From Viridothelium virens (taxonomy: Eukaryota; Ascomycota; Dothideomycetes; Trypetheliales; Trypetheliaceae): DNA of 64,000 nucleotides. Position 1 is the first letter of the stretch, and each line of letters opens with the position of its first letter. The notes beneath the pieces were generated by a model. It did no database searches. It was not told where the DNA came from and saw only the letters and a program-made list of their open reading frames with translations. The DNA is taken from NCBI GenBank assembly GCA_010094025.1, contig ML991771.1, positions 372,001 through 436,000 of the forward strand, written 5' to 3'. Shown here piece after piece: positions 9,778 through 21,091 of the stretch. A program made the position numbers and the translations under genes.

Positions 9778-10903
9778 TTAGCCTCGATTCAATGTATTTC
9801 CGGAACCTTTCGGGTTGTCTTCCTTGAAATTATCCCAGGCTCTGGCCTTCATGGTCTCCTCATCCGCCTTGTCCATGTCATCCTCATCTGGCTCAGGACG
9901 AATTCCAGATTGAGGCCCACCACCTTCGATGATCCCACCCCGACGCTTCTCCTCTTCGAGATACTCGTCGATAGTCATCGTAGGCAAGTTGTGGTCAGGT
10001 CGAAATACACCTTCTCTTAGTCTTTGTCGGTTGTCTAGGATAGTAAATGGCCGAAGAGGCCTGCCATTGCGGTCCAAAACAGGTCCGGTTTTACCAATAG
10101 CGGATAGTTGAGAGATGGGTTGGTCAAGACGCTCAGAGTAGCCGTTTGAGCCGTCACCATTCCTCTCCCGCGCATCGTTTGAGTGAGCCACGCTGTCCGG
10201 TACTGGTTCCAGTGGAGCAAACTTTAGCACCTGGAGCTCTTGCATAATTGATTCCAGTGACTGGAATGTCTGATGGGTGGCAAACTCAATTTCCAGTAAG
10301 TAAAGCTGTCGGAGGGCCGCATCATCATTATGTAATGCTTCTGGGTTTCGCTGAAGATACTACACAACTAATGAGCCGAGAGACATGAGAAAGTCGCATT
10401 GAATTACTTGCCTCCAATTTTCGCTTCAGCTCTTTTTCTTGCTTGAACCTGGCGATTTTGGTCTCCCTACGTCGTGCAGCATCCGTCGTAGAAGCAGTTG
10501 AGAATCTTTCAGGGCTTTCTTTCCAGTGACCAAATAGACGGGCATCGTCGCGTGACAGAATGTCGTACTGATCTAACAGTTGCAGGAAGGCCTCGTACGC
10601 TGCAAGAGCTTCTCGCAATATCGTCGCCCGATCTCGTCGTTGACTTCTTAGAAGGAGTTCAGCGCGACGATAGTTGATCAAGAAGTACTCGATATCTTTT
10701 GAGGAGACATCTTCCAATGTCTCATTTGGGCTAAAGAGAGATACTTGGTCCGCAACTTTTAGGCAACGGTCATACACTGCTATCGCCGAAGAGAGGTTTT
10801 GCTGGAATGCGGCAGTGTTTGCGTTAATCACCGACTCAAGCTCTGCTCGCCTCTTTTCAGCATCGGTAGTCAGACCGCTCAGTGTTTGAGGTTCTTCATC
10901 CAT
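9778..10903 (-). CDS. TAP42: TAP42 / alpha4-type regulator of PP2A-like phosphatases
   Basis: Tap42 binds the catalytic subunits of PP2A-type phosphatases downstream of TOR. Two exons, 10903-10412 and 10359-9778, give 357 residues, the usual family length. The N-terminal helical repeat domain contains YFLINYRRAELLL and KIARFKQEKELKRKLE; the C-terminal part has RPLRPFTILDNRQRLREGVF and the conserved tail from PTMTIDEYLEEEKRRG to ARAWDNFKEDNPKGSGN. The intron begins GCAAGT, i.e. a GC-AG intron: no GT donor is available at that point, and joining KLE directly to YLQRNPEAL restores the family sequence. Tail-to-tail with IAH1, about 150 bp between stop codons. Confidence 0.93.
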
Positions 10904-11693
10904 GCTGTTGAATTAGCACACGGACTTGATGCGGCAAAAAGGGCTAGGAGAGGATCGTGATGTTTAAGCCTGCCCTAGCGGTCTAGCCACGCGCGCCACA
11001 ACAGCCACAGGCTATTGTTACGCGATTTCCCAATGGGGAATGGTGGGCTTGCTAGGCAAGGAAGAGGGATCGTGTTCGTTGAATTTCAGAATTTTACTGA
11101 GGTACCTTGGAGATTCTTACCCGCACGGTGGTTTTGACCGGAGCGAGCTTGGCGGCTCATACGTCTTTATTTCATTTTAATGTCTTGAGAGATCAGTTAT
11201 GCGTGGTGTTCTTCATTGATTACCACGAATATGATCCAACGCCCGTTCCTGTGATGTTGATGTTCAAGTTATGAAGACATCGCGTTAAGAATCAACATTT
11301 GTGACCACCACGGGCACAATCAATGCATTCTACCTTATACATTCATCATTACATGAATGCGGCTAGACGGAAAAATGTCGATCTTTTCGAGGTGCTGTTC
11401 TCACACATGGCCCTCCTTCCTTTCCCAGACGGGGCACCCCGCAGAAAAACGTCAAACCCCTGGCAGAGAATGTCTTGCTTGAACTCTATCTTGCACTGGA
11501 ATTCCAAGATTCGTTGCCTACCTATAGTATTCTTAGGGCCGGGCTAACTCTCAACCGAAATTCCTCCAGTTGTGTCTTTCGACTTTAACCAGAAATGAGA
11601 CGAAAACTAGATAAAGCTTCTTCAGCATCAAGTTAGGATGTGCTTGTCTCGCGTGAACGATACTTATTCCTGGATCTGTACAGACTTGACAAT
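10904..11693. other. Intergenic, TAP42 / GH79
   Basis: About 790 bp with no supportable gene. It must hold the promoters of TAP42 (leftward) and GH79 (rightward). A GAGGTACCTTGG motif sits at 11099-11110. Confidence 0.5.
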
Positions 11694-13440
11694 ATGATTT
11701 GCTTTTCGTTTTTAATCTCCTTGGCCATTCTCGTGGTTAATGGAGTTATGTCAATGCCCCATGCCTTCACTGCAAGGCAGGCGGTCAACGAGACAATAAG
11801 ACTAAACGTCCCTAATTCGCCTACAACAGGGCGGCAAATCATCGATGCTGCTTTTCAGTCTTATTCAATTGAGTTCTCCTACATGGCTGACTATGCTGGC
11901 AACAACTCGTATGCGGACACCAAGCCTCAATAAGACCATTGAAAAAGGAGGTCCTTGCTCAACTTACCCATACAGGTACCCCAACGAGTTTTCGAAGCGA
12001 ATGATACAGAATCTCCAGGATATTTCCGGTGCATATCCCATCATCCGTGCGGGAGGAAGTACTCAGAATCGTGCCATTTGGGTCCAAAATCAAACTGAGG
12101 CAATTATCGAGACGATTGCTCCAGGCGCAGATCAACCTTCTGCATTGACGATCGGCCCTGCGTGGCTGCAGTCATTCCATCAATTTCCCAACGGCACTCA
12201 ATATATCTACGGCCTGAGCTTCCAAGATGGTTCAGCTGGCCTAGACCAAGTCTTGCAGGAGGCTGTGCCAGCTTTCCAGTCTCTCGGAGACAGCCTCTAT
12301 GCCTACGAGATTGGCAACGAAGTGGACGGTATGATGATTTAGTCCAGCATCCGGGATCCGACTGCTGATCGAAATAGGATTTCCTGGTGGTCGAAGATCA
12401 GCAAACTGGACAGTCCAAGACTATGCGACACAGTGGAAACAGTATGCTGCCACTGTTGATGAGAAGCTCCGGCCACTTTCTGATGGCCAGGAATTTGAAC
12501 CTTTGTTCCAGGGAGGAGCATTTGAAGCTCCTAGACATCTGAACAATTTGTCTTACTTTACCGTGCAGACTGCTGAAGAATCCGGAATCGCAAGTACCGG
12601 CAAAGTAAAGACAATGGCCGACCATGACGTGAGTATTTCCACAATCGTGAGATAGCCTTGATGTTGATATACGGGCAGTATATGGGTTCCAATTGTGCAG
12701 ATAACACTGTCCCCGCAGAGCTGGGGGCTAATCTTCTAAACCATTTCCGCATGACATCGCTGATGTACTACCACGACTTCCTCTCCAATTATAGCGTTGC
12801 ACAGGGAATCCCATACGTAATCGGAGAAACGAACTCGATATCCTGCCAGGGCGAAGCCGGCATCTCCGATGTTTTCGGTGCTGCTCTCTGGAGCATAGAC
12901 TATATCCTCTACGTTGCGACCCTGAAAGTCTCTCGCATGTATTTCCACCAGGGCACGCCATACCGGTATTCTGCATGGCAACCCATCAAGATTAACGATA
13001 CAGATGCTCAACCGAAGGCGCTATACTATGGCAACTTGTTCACATCAACGGCACTTGCAGGTGGCAATAAGCAAGTCGATATCTTGGTGAATGGGACTTC
13101 ATTTACCGCTTACGCCATCTACGACGCCGCCAATGCGACAGATGGAAGCACGGTAGATGCCTCACAATTGGATAGTATTGTGCTGGTCAATCTGAATATG
13201 TTTAATTCTACGCAGCCAGCGAGTGAGAGGCCGTATATTACGGTGACCTTGCCGGACGCTGCTTCGGACGCGGAGGTAAGGCGGCTTACGGCACCTGGGG
13301 TTGAGGTGAAGGACGGAATTAGCTGGGCTGGAAGAAATCTCACTCAGGATGGATTCATCGTAGGACAGGAGATTGTTGAGAGAGTTGCAAATGGCCAGGT
13401 CTCTATCGGCGCTGGTGAAGCTTTATTGATCTCAGTATAA
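11694..13440 (+). CDS. Secreted GH79 glycoside hydrolase (beta-glucuronidase-like)
   Basis: Exons 11694-11908, 11976-12328, 12378-12628 and 12679-13440, all with GT-AG borders and consistent phases. It starts with a hydrophobic signal peptide (MICFSFLISLAILVV). Family features are IEFSYMADYAGNN joined across intron 1 to the YPNEFS block, PIIRAGGSTQNRAIW, the acid/base glutamate in YEIGNEVDG near residue 186, and the nucleophile glutamate in VIGETNSISCQG near residue 322. The C-terminal beta domain ends with GEALLISV. Fungal GH79 members remove glucuronic acid from arabinogalactan or related glycans; the actual substrate is not shown by the sequence. Several N-glycosylation sites fit secretion. 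Confidence 0.92.
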
Positions 13441-15463
13441 CTTCTCAATGTCATCCGTTCGAGACTCTACGTTAATCTCTGACGCTTAAGCAATCGTGTT
13501 AACGCGATAGGCGCGGTAAGAGCCACCCTGTTAGCTCGCGAGAGAGGACAATCTCTCAATGACTATGAGATAACCTACCTTAGGGCGGCTGGGGGTTTCC
13601 TCAACGGGTAATTAATACAATGTTACATTAGTTTAACTGTTATGACCATGTCGACCCATGTTAAGGCGGTGTTAACATGGACCAACAAGGTCATAACAGT
13701 AGAGTCAAAATAACACTGTATTAATTACCTGTTGAGGAACCCCCCAGCCGCCGTAAGGTACATTACTAAGCTCTTCTATTATGGGGTCAGTGTTGCCATC
13801 ATTGATGCCGCAAACCTCATCATAAATCGAAACAGAAAAGCCCTGGGGATCCCAACGTCATAAGTCGATGATAAATAAAACTCTATTTTTATAACGTTTA
13901 AAGAATTTACGAATAGGGGTTGAGATTCGAGACATGCCGGAACCTGCTCCGTTTGCTATCTGTGCCGCCTGTCAACACAAGAATTGGAACCGAGGAAGAA
14001 AATTATAAATCAGAAGCATAATCTCCGACGTTAAGAAATCAACGTAGATTTGATATCAAGACAGCGCCGATGAGTCAGAAGCATATGCAAAACATTGGAC
14101 CACAGCCAAGCAGTCCCTTCTCTAGACAAGGATATTAATGTCGAAACATTCACGAGAAAGGAGGTCCAGTAGCAAGCTTATGCAATTTCCACTGCTTTAA
14201 CACGCTCGTCAATCCAGTCTTTTGCACAATGAATATAGTTACCTCTTTTCAATAGCCTCCACTGCTTCTTAACACACGCAAGGAGATTAGCCACTCAATT
14301 AAGTAGTCCATAACGATGGCAGAAAAGAAGAGAAGAAAAAAGAAAAATCCCTACATTGATGAACATAATTACAATCATTATACATCAAGATTGTGCGAGG
14401 CATGTTCCGGTGGCGAATGCGGACTCGAGTGCTTAGTCGCAGCCCATTCATCCCTTCAGTATCATTACTGTACCAACCGACCGAAAATTGCCGACATTGT
14501 AGACCCTATAGCTGAGGTAACAAAGGGTGAAAGCGCTGTAGGAGTTTGCGGGCCAAGAAGCCTCAGGACGGTTGTTCGAACAGCGTTTGTCAAACCCAGT
14601 GACGAAAGGGCAGTGCATAAAGGCATGGGAGCGCAGGATATCTACCTGCATATGGCAAACACCGATTGCTCTTAGATGATATGTCTCTTCTCTCTATACT
14701 GGCGCTCCTAAGTAACTGGGAGCTACATCAAGTAGCTGCCAGTATCCGCTTCAGAAGCCCGAGAGAGATTTTTTTCCTGCTGCTACCTCTCCCCTGTCTG
14801 AATTCCTTTTCACAACCACGAAGAGGTATTTGTTTCACGTGTCTGTGGGCAGAGACACATTGTTTAAGCGGTTTCGGATATTCCTCCCCGAATCATGCTG
14901 GTAAAACGGGGTGAAACCGAAGTCATTGGTATCTAGCGAGACATAACGGTGGCAGTCCTAAAACTTTTGTCAGCATTGATAAATTATCGGGCTACTCAAC
15001 CGAGGTCAATTTACATAGAAGTCCTAGCTTGTGGTTCTGCTCGATTGACGCTGTACCCTCTGCGGAGTAGTATCTTTATCCATTTCGCGAATGTGAGAAC
15101 GCAACGATCTTGATTGTAAGGACGCGCAATGGATGATCTGACCTATTCACCAGGTACGAAAGGGATTCAAAGATGATTGAACCGTGAGGAGTAAAGGCTC
15201 TACTCCCGTGGCCTCGTTTGTACGTGCTGAGTGATGTTTTCGATGGTGTTGAGTGCAGCTTGTGCACGGCCGCTGAGGGAGCCAATCACGCGAGATCCCT
15301 GCCTGCCCCATCACTCGTCAACTGTGACTACTCTACGATAAACAGCGTCCGCCACTGCAAACCGTGAGGGCCTTCTTTAACCTCTACCTCACCACCTATT
15401 CCGATCGACGGCGACGTGTCACATATGCAACTGCTTCACACACATTCTTTGTGACAGCAAGAC
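13441..15463. other. Intergenic, GH79 / DCL1, partly AT-rich
   Basis: About 2 kb that contains the MITE. 13790-14330 is AT-rich. A plus-strand frame from 14316 (119 residues, starting MAEKKRRKKKNPYIDEHNYN) has a lysine start and several cysteines, but no family match and poor codon texture, so I do not call it a gene. A short minus-strand open piece near 14200-14280 is protein-like (RGNYIHCAKDWIDERVKAVE) but isolated. The last 150 bp before DCL1 are pyrimidine-rich leader-like sequence. Confidence 0.45.
13576..13760. mobile_element. Fold-back MITE, 185 bp, TA target duplication
   Basis: Left end CCTTAGGGCGGCTGGGGG and right end (reverse complement) CCTTACGGCGGCTGGGGG start a pair of inverted arms. 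The first 48 bases of the arms differ at about 4 positions. Matching continues inwards through ACTGTTATGACC on both arms to a centre at CATGTTAA..TTAACATG, so the whole element can fold into one long hairpin. It is flanked by TA on both sides (13576-13577, 13759-13760), as for Tc1/mariner-type targets. No coding capacity, so a non-autonomous element; the few arm differences suggest a fairly young copy. Confidence 0.85.
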
Positions 15464-18400
15464 ATGCACACATGCCTCGACGAAAACATATATACCGCCG
15501 CAAGCCCTCTGGGCGGCGGCGGCGGAGGTTCAATAAGCAGGGCTACGCAGCCCACTATCTCAAACCTAGATTTGTTAAAGCTTTCATTCACCAATCTTGA
15601 TACGCCTTTATCGGACAGTCCTTCATTCAGCTTTCCTGACTCGACAGTAAAATTGGATGACACACCTTCTACAGCTTCTGATTCTTCTTTCGCTAAAACA
15701 TCTACAGCGTCATGGTTTCATGGTATTGATTTACTATCCGTAAATCGTGCCCTCTCTCGAAACAACTCATGTGCAGCAGCTAAAGTGCTTGGGCCCGGAA
15801 AAATCATGTCGGCTCAACTTTTAGATGTCCAAAAGCAAATCCCAAAACATGACTTGGACGATGATCACGATATCTTCGACCAAGATTATGAGAACGATGA
15901 TAGTGCCTCCGATGAGAAATATGAGGGGAGTAAATCTCCACTCACTGGAGCAGCTCTCAAGCGCAAGCAGCGGGCTAGATTCGACTCGTGGATTGAGGAG
16001 ACAGCAGTCGAGATTGTTAAGGAGCAGATGAGGCAGATGTCCGAGGCTCGGCCGAACGAAATACTTACTACCAAGGCTCTTGTAGCCGACCAAGCTTCGC
16101 AGCTAATCGTCAATAGTCCTCGAGAATATCAGTTGGAACTCTTTGAGCGAGCAAAAAAACAGAACACAATTGCCGTACTTGACACTGGATCTGGCAAGAC
16201 TCTCATTGCGGTATTGCTCCTGAAGCACGTCATTGAACAGGAACTGGAACGAAGGCTTGCCGGTCAGACACCGAAAATATCAGTTTTTCTAGTAGGGAGA
16301 CTTTTCAAGTTTATGAACTTGACTAACTAAGTGCAGGTCAATTCTGTCACCCTCGTATTTCAACAAGCTGCAGTTCTCGAACGCAATTTAGACTACGAAA
16401 TCGCGTACCTATATGGGTCGATGGGCGTCAGCACAAGGGACAAAGAATTGTGGAGAACTATACGCAACGACAATATGGTTCTCGTTTGCACTGCCGAGAT
16501 TTTGGTTCAATGTCTGGGACACTCCTTCATTACCATTGACCAGATCAATCTTTTGATCTTCGACGAAGCTCATCATACCAAAAAGGATCACCCCTACGCG
16601 AGGTGAAGAAATTTCCTCAATCGACGCAAGCGAATCTGCTAATCTAGTACCTGTAGGCTAATCAAAGATTTTTACGCCCCACAAAGAGACAAGGCTAAAC
16701 GTCCTCGCATCTTTGCAATGACCGCTTCGCCCATCGATGCCAAAGGTGATCTTTTGAAAATTGCATGGTAATTTCAACATCATCTCAGCTATGGTCAATT
16801 TCTCACTAAACGGAACCAGCGATCTAGAAGACTACCTCGATAGCCGAATAGCCACGGTTTCCGATCTGGCCATGGTCCAGAAATGCATCAGTCGTCCAAA
16901 GGAGGAGATTGCATGCTATGAGACGCTCCGACCACCCTTCGAAGCGCCGCTCCATCAAATTATCCAGTCGAGATTTGGTAACCTTGGAGTCCTCGAGAAA
17001 CTTTTGAGGTCGTCCAAGATTATCGCCTCTGAACTCGGACCGTGGTGCTCAGATGCATGGTGGACTTCAGTATTGAAAGAAGAAAGACTTGAAAGGCTGG
17101 AGAGAAGGAACGAGCATCTTCAAGGTAGGCGGAGGGGTCACAGTCTTCCGTATCCTATCAGCCCGGAAAGCATCGCCGGCATCGATCAGAAAATCCGTCA
17201 ATTGGAAGAGGCTGCTAGGGTTGCAGAGGCTTACTATTTGAGGGTACCGCAATATGAGCACAGCGACGACCTCAGCACTAAAGTCAGACAAATGATTATA
17301 TGGACTCGTCTTCACTACGAACATGCGACAAACGCTCGATGCATTGTGTTTGTGGAACGAAGAGATACTGCGAGGCTCTTGGAGAAGATTTTCAAATATC
17401 CTCATATAAGCGGACCCCATCTGCGAACTGCCTCGTTTATCGGGTCAAGATCATTGCCTTCCGAAGATGAAAGAGCATCAACTCGGCAACAGGTTCTCAC
17501 AATGGACAAATTCCGCAAAGGCGACATAAATCTGCTGTTCGCCACTTCAATCGCTGAAGAGGGTCTTGACATACCTGACTGCAATCTCGTCGTTCGATTC
17601 GACCTTTACAAGACAATGATTGCGTACATGCAGTCTCGAGGTCGCGCCCGGCACCGAAACTCGAAATATCTTCATATGATTGAGAACAACAATAGAGAGC
17701 ACGTAGAAATGGTCCGTTTTGTGCGAACCGCAGAAGAAAAAATGCGTCAATTCTGTCGTTCCTTACCAGCGGATCGCATAATGGACGAGTCGGAAGAGGA
17801 TTCAAAGCGTCGCTTAAACGATCTGTCCAGGCAGAAAATTTACGAGCATCCCGAAAGCAAGGCCAGACTCTCGTACAAATCCAGCCTCGTGATCCTTGCT
17901 CATTTTGTATCTACACTTCCTCATGCGGCAGAGACCACGGCTGAACCAGTCTACATACCTTTTGGCTACTCTCAGCAGTATTGCTACGAAGTGGTGCTTC
18001 CAGGAAGCTCTCTCATTCCGTCTGTTATGGGAAATATTGAGAGAAGCAAGATCCTCGCTAAATGCTCTGCAGCATTCAATGCCTGTTTGAAACTACTAGA
18101 GGGTGGTCAGCTGGATTCCAACTTCTTGCCAACTCACCAAAAGCAGCTCCCAGCCATGCGGAATGCACGTCTCGCCATCACCTCCAAGAAAGGCAACATG
18201 TACGAAATGATGATCAAGCCTAAAATATGGGAAGTAGACAGGGGTACATCGCCTGGGGAGCTCTTCCTCACAGTTCTGGATCTCCCACAAGGATGCGAGA
18301 GGCCCCATTGCCCCATTGGACTCCTGACGCGAACTCGCATGCCCGATTTCCCAGCATTTCCACTCTTTCTCCTAGCTGGACGCCAATCTTTGCTTCAAAC

Positions 18401-20573
18401 CACGAATATCACAACTTCTCTGTCTATCACCTCAGAGCAGCTGACGCAAGTGGGTAAATACACGCATACAGTCTACCTTGATGTTTTTGGGAAGCAATTC
18501 GAGGCAGGTCCTCAAGACATGTCTTATTGGTTTGCACCCCTGAAAATTGAACCTGAGACTATTCACAGCGCTGTGGATCCCTCGAGCATCATCGACTGGG
18601 ACGCTCTTCAATACGTCTCGTGTGATACTGAATTCGAGTGGGACGAGCACTGGACCGAAAATTCGCTGATTAACAGGTTCTTTTGGGATCCGTACGACGG
18701 CGGTAAGCGGTACTTCACGTCTGGAATCGACAATAGCTTGAGCATGAATAGCCCAGTTCCAGATGAGGTTGACAACGCCGGTGGGAAGAAAAAGACGATC
18801 AAAGACTTCACAGTAAGCTTGTGGACAAAATCCCTGAGGAAATACGAGGAAATTAAACCGTATGACGTGAAGCAGCCTGTTCTCCGTGCTGAGAGGATGA
18901 TGGAGCGGCGGAACCTGCTCGATGCTCCTGCTAACCATCAAAAAGAGTCTCGAGCGACAGCATACATAATTCCGCAGCCCCTCAAACGCTCATCTTTGTC
19001 TACCCGCGCTGTGGCGATGATACTGACAATTCCTTGCATTATCCATCGTCTAGAGTCTTACCTCATTGCGTTGGAGGCTTGCCAGTTACTCGGGATTAGC
19101 ATACCGCCTGGTCTAGCTCTTGAGGCACTCACAAAGGATAGTGACAATACCGATGAGCATGAAGAGATGCAAATTCGTTTTCAACGTGGAATGGGTAAGA
19201 ACTATGAACGACTCGAGTTTCTGGGGGATTGTTTCCTGAAGATGGCGACATCGATAGCAGTTTACACGCAGAACCCCGACAACGATGAATTTGAGTTTCA
19301 CGTCAAACGCATGTTGCTCATTTGCAATCAGACATTGTTTGAGCGCGCCAGAGACCTTCAGATTACGCGATATGTCCGCAGCCAGCCCTTCTCTCGCCGA
19401 TTGTGGTACCAGGAAGGTCTCAAGCTCATCCGGGGTAAAAAGCTTGGCAAAGAAGGTGAAAAGCATGAACATTCCCTTGGAGACAAAACTGTCGCCGACA
19501 TTTGCGAGGCTCTGATCGGAGCGGCGTTCCTCGCGCACAATAAGCAAAATTCCTGGAGCCCTGAATCCTGGAGGAATGCTGTTCACGCAGTAACGACCTT
19601 TGTCTCTAGCGAAGAGCACTCTCAACACAAATGGGACGATTACCTTGCAGGCTACATCCGACCCAAGTGGGACGGCCGCAATTTTTCTGCTGCTCAGCTT
19701 CACCTTGCGGAGAAAGTTGAACGTGAACATCCTTACCATTTCCACTCTCCAAAGATACTACAGGTTGCCTTCAAGCACCCTTCGTATCCTCGTGCATGGC
19801 TTGACTTACCTTCTTATCAACGTCTTGAATTTTTAGGGGACTCGCTCCTGGATATGGCTTGTGTGACGCACTTGTTTTACCGCTATCCGACCAAAGACGA
19901 ACAGTGGCTCACTGAACACAAAATGGCCATGGTCTCAAATCGATTTCTCGGAGCACTTTGTATCAAGCTAGGCTTTTACAAACACCTCTTGGCTCATCAC
20001 GATGCCATCAAAGCGCAGGTGTCCGACTACGAAACCGATGTGATGGAGGCAGAAAAGTTAGGAAACGGGACCAAAGACTACTGGACTGCTATAAAATCGC
20101 CACCCAAGTGCCTTCCTGATATTGTTGAAGCCTACGTCGGCGCAATTTTTGTCGACAGTGAATTCGACTACAATCAGGTACAGCGGTTCTTCGACATGCA
20201 CATCAAACCTTTCTTTGAGGACATGACTATTTATGATAGCTTTGCGAATGACCATCCGACCGTCCGGCTGCATCACTTGCTCGACAATCTGGGTTGCACC
20301 AGATATCGCCTCATGGCCAAGGACACGCCGTATGATGAAACAAGGACTTCAACTTGCATTGCTGCGGTGATGATTCACGAGAACATCATTGGAAAGGGAA
20401 CGGCAGCAAGCGGAAAGAATGCCAAGGTGAAGGCAAGCAAGGACGCGCTAACAAAGATTGAAGGCTTGGCAAGATTCGAATTTCGACACAAGTTCAAGTG
20501 CGACTGCAGTCAAACCAGTGCTGCGAAGCTGGGGCGAGGGGATGTCGGAGGAGGTCAAGATACTGCGGTTTGA
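15464..20573 (+). CDS. dcl1: Dicer-like protein 1 (RNA silencing endoribonuclease)
   Basis: Exons 15464-16291, 16337-16602, 16657-16767 and 16820-20573 encode 1652 residues. Dicers cut double-stranded RNA into small RNAs. Domain order: Ser-rich N-terminus; the DCL1-typical lead-in around [20 protein letters not shown]; Walker A LDTGSGKT near residue 240; DEAHH box near 352; helicase C motif [12 protein letters not shown] near 642 with the QSRGRARH motif after it; Dicer dimerisation region near 750; RNase IIIa YERLEFLGD near 1196 with [11 protein letters not shown]; RNase IIIb YQRLEFLGD near 1401 with [11 protein letters not shown]; and a C-terminal dsRNA-binding fold followed by a KCDC tail. 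All acidic catalytic residues of both RNase III centres appear present. The 52-nt third intron replaces a divergent stretch and joins KIA to [10 protein letters not shown]. Type 1 rather than type 2 is judged from the lead-in and the C-terminus. Confidence 0.95.
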
Positions 20574-21091
20574 TCAATGTCCATTGCGAGGTCCAGCAGC
20601 GTCACTATGATTGCTAAGACTTCGGTCCGGTAATGAGCACTCATAAGCGAGGCGTTTGGGTTTAGTTGTGGAGTTGGGAAAGAGCGATAGATGACGGGAG
20701 CAGATAACATACTGGGTAGGTAGAGCTTTGATACCCCATTCAGCTAGGTGGCTATAATAGCACTTCACATGATGCTTGACCCGTTACTGTTGGGGCCACT
20801 AATGAAGCGCGATCAAAGAGATGACTGCAGGGCCCCCACCAGTGTGACCCACCATGCCACCATATCGCGGAGTTTTCCCCGCCTTGCTCTATCATGACTC
20901 TTTGTTCCCACGGCGCCAGAGCAGGGTCACCAGTGTCATCGACCAGAGGCAATAAGCCGCTTGTAGACTATTACTGTAGGGCGCTCTCGTGCCGCTATCT
21001 ATGCTTAGCAAGGTAGGATTTATGACGGATTTCTCATATTCTCACGCGTCTTTGTTCCTCTCATGTTTTTTTCAATCACCACGTTCAATGC
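20574..21091. other. Intergenic, DCL1 / MATE
   Basis: About 520 bp between two plus-strand genes; it must hold the DCL1 terminator and the MATE promoter. I see no gene or repeat in it. Confidence 0.5.

Noticed and set aside
14316-14675. 119-codon plus-strand frame with several cysteines
   Set aside because: Isolated in AT-rich DNA, no signal peptide, no family features, and no splice partners.
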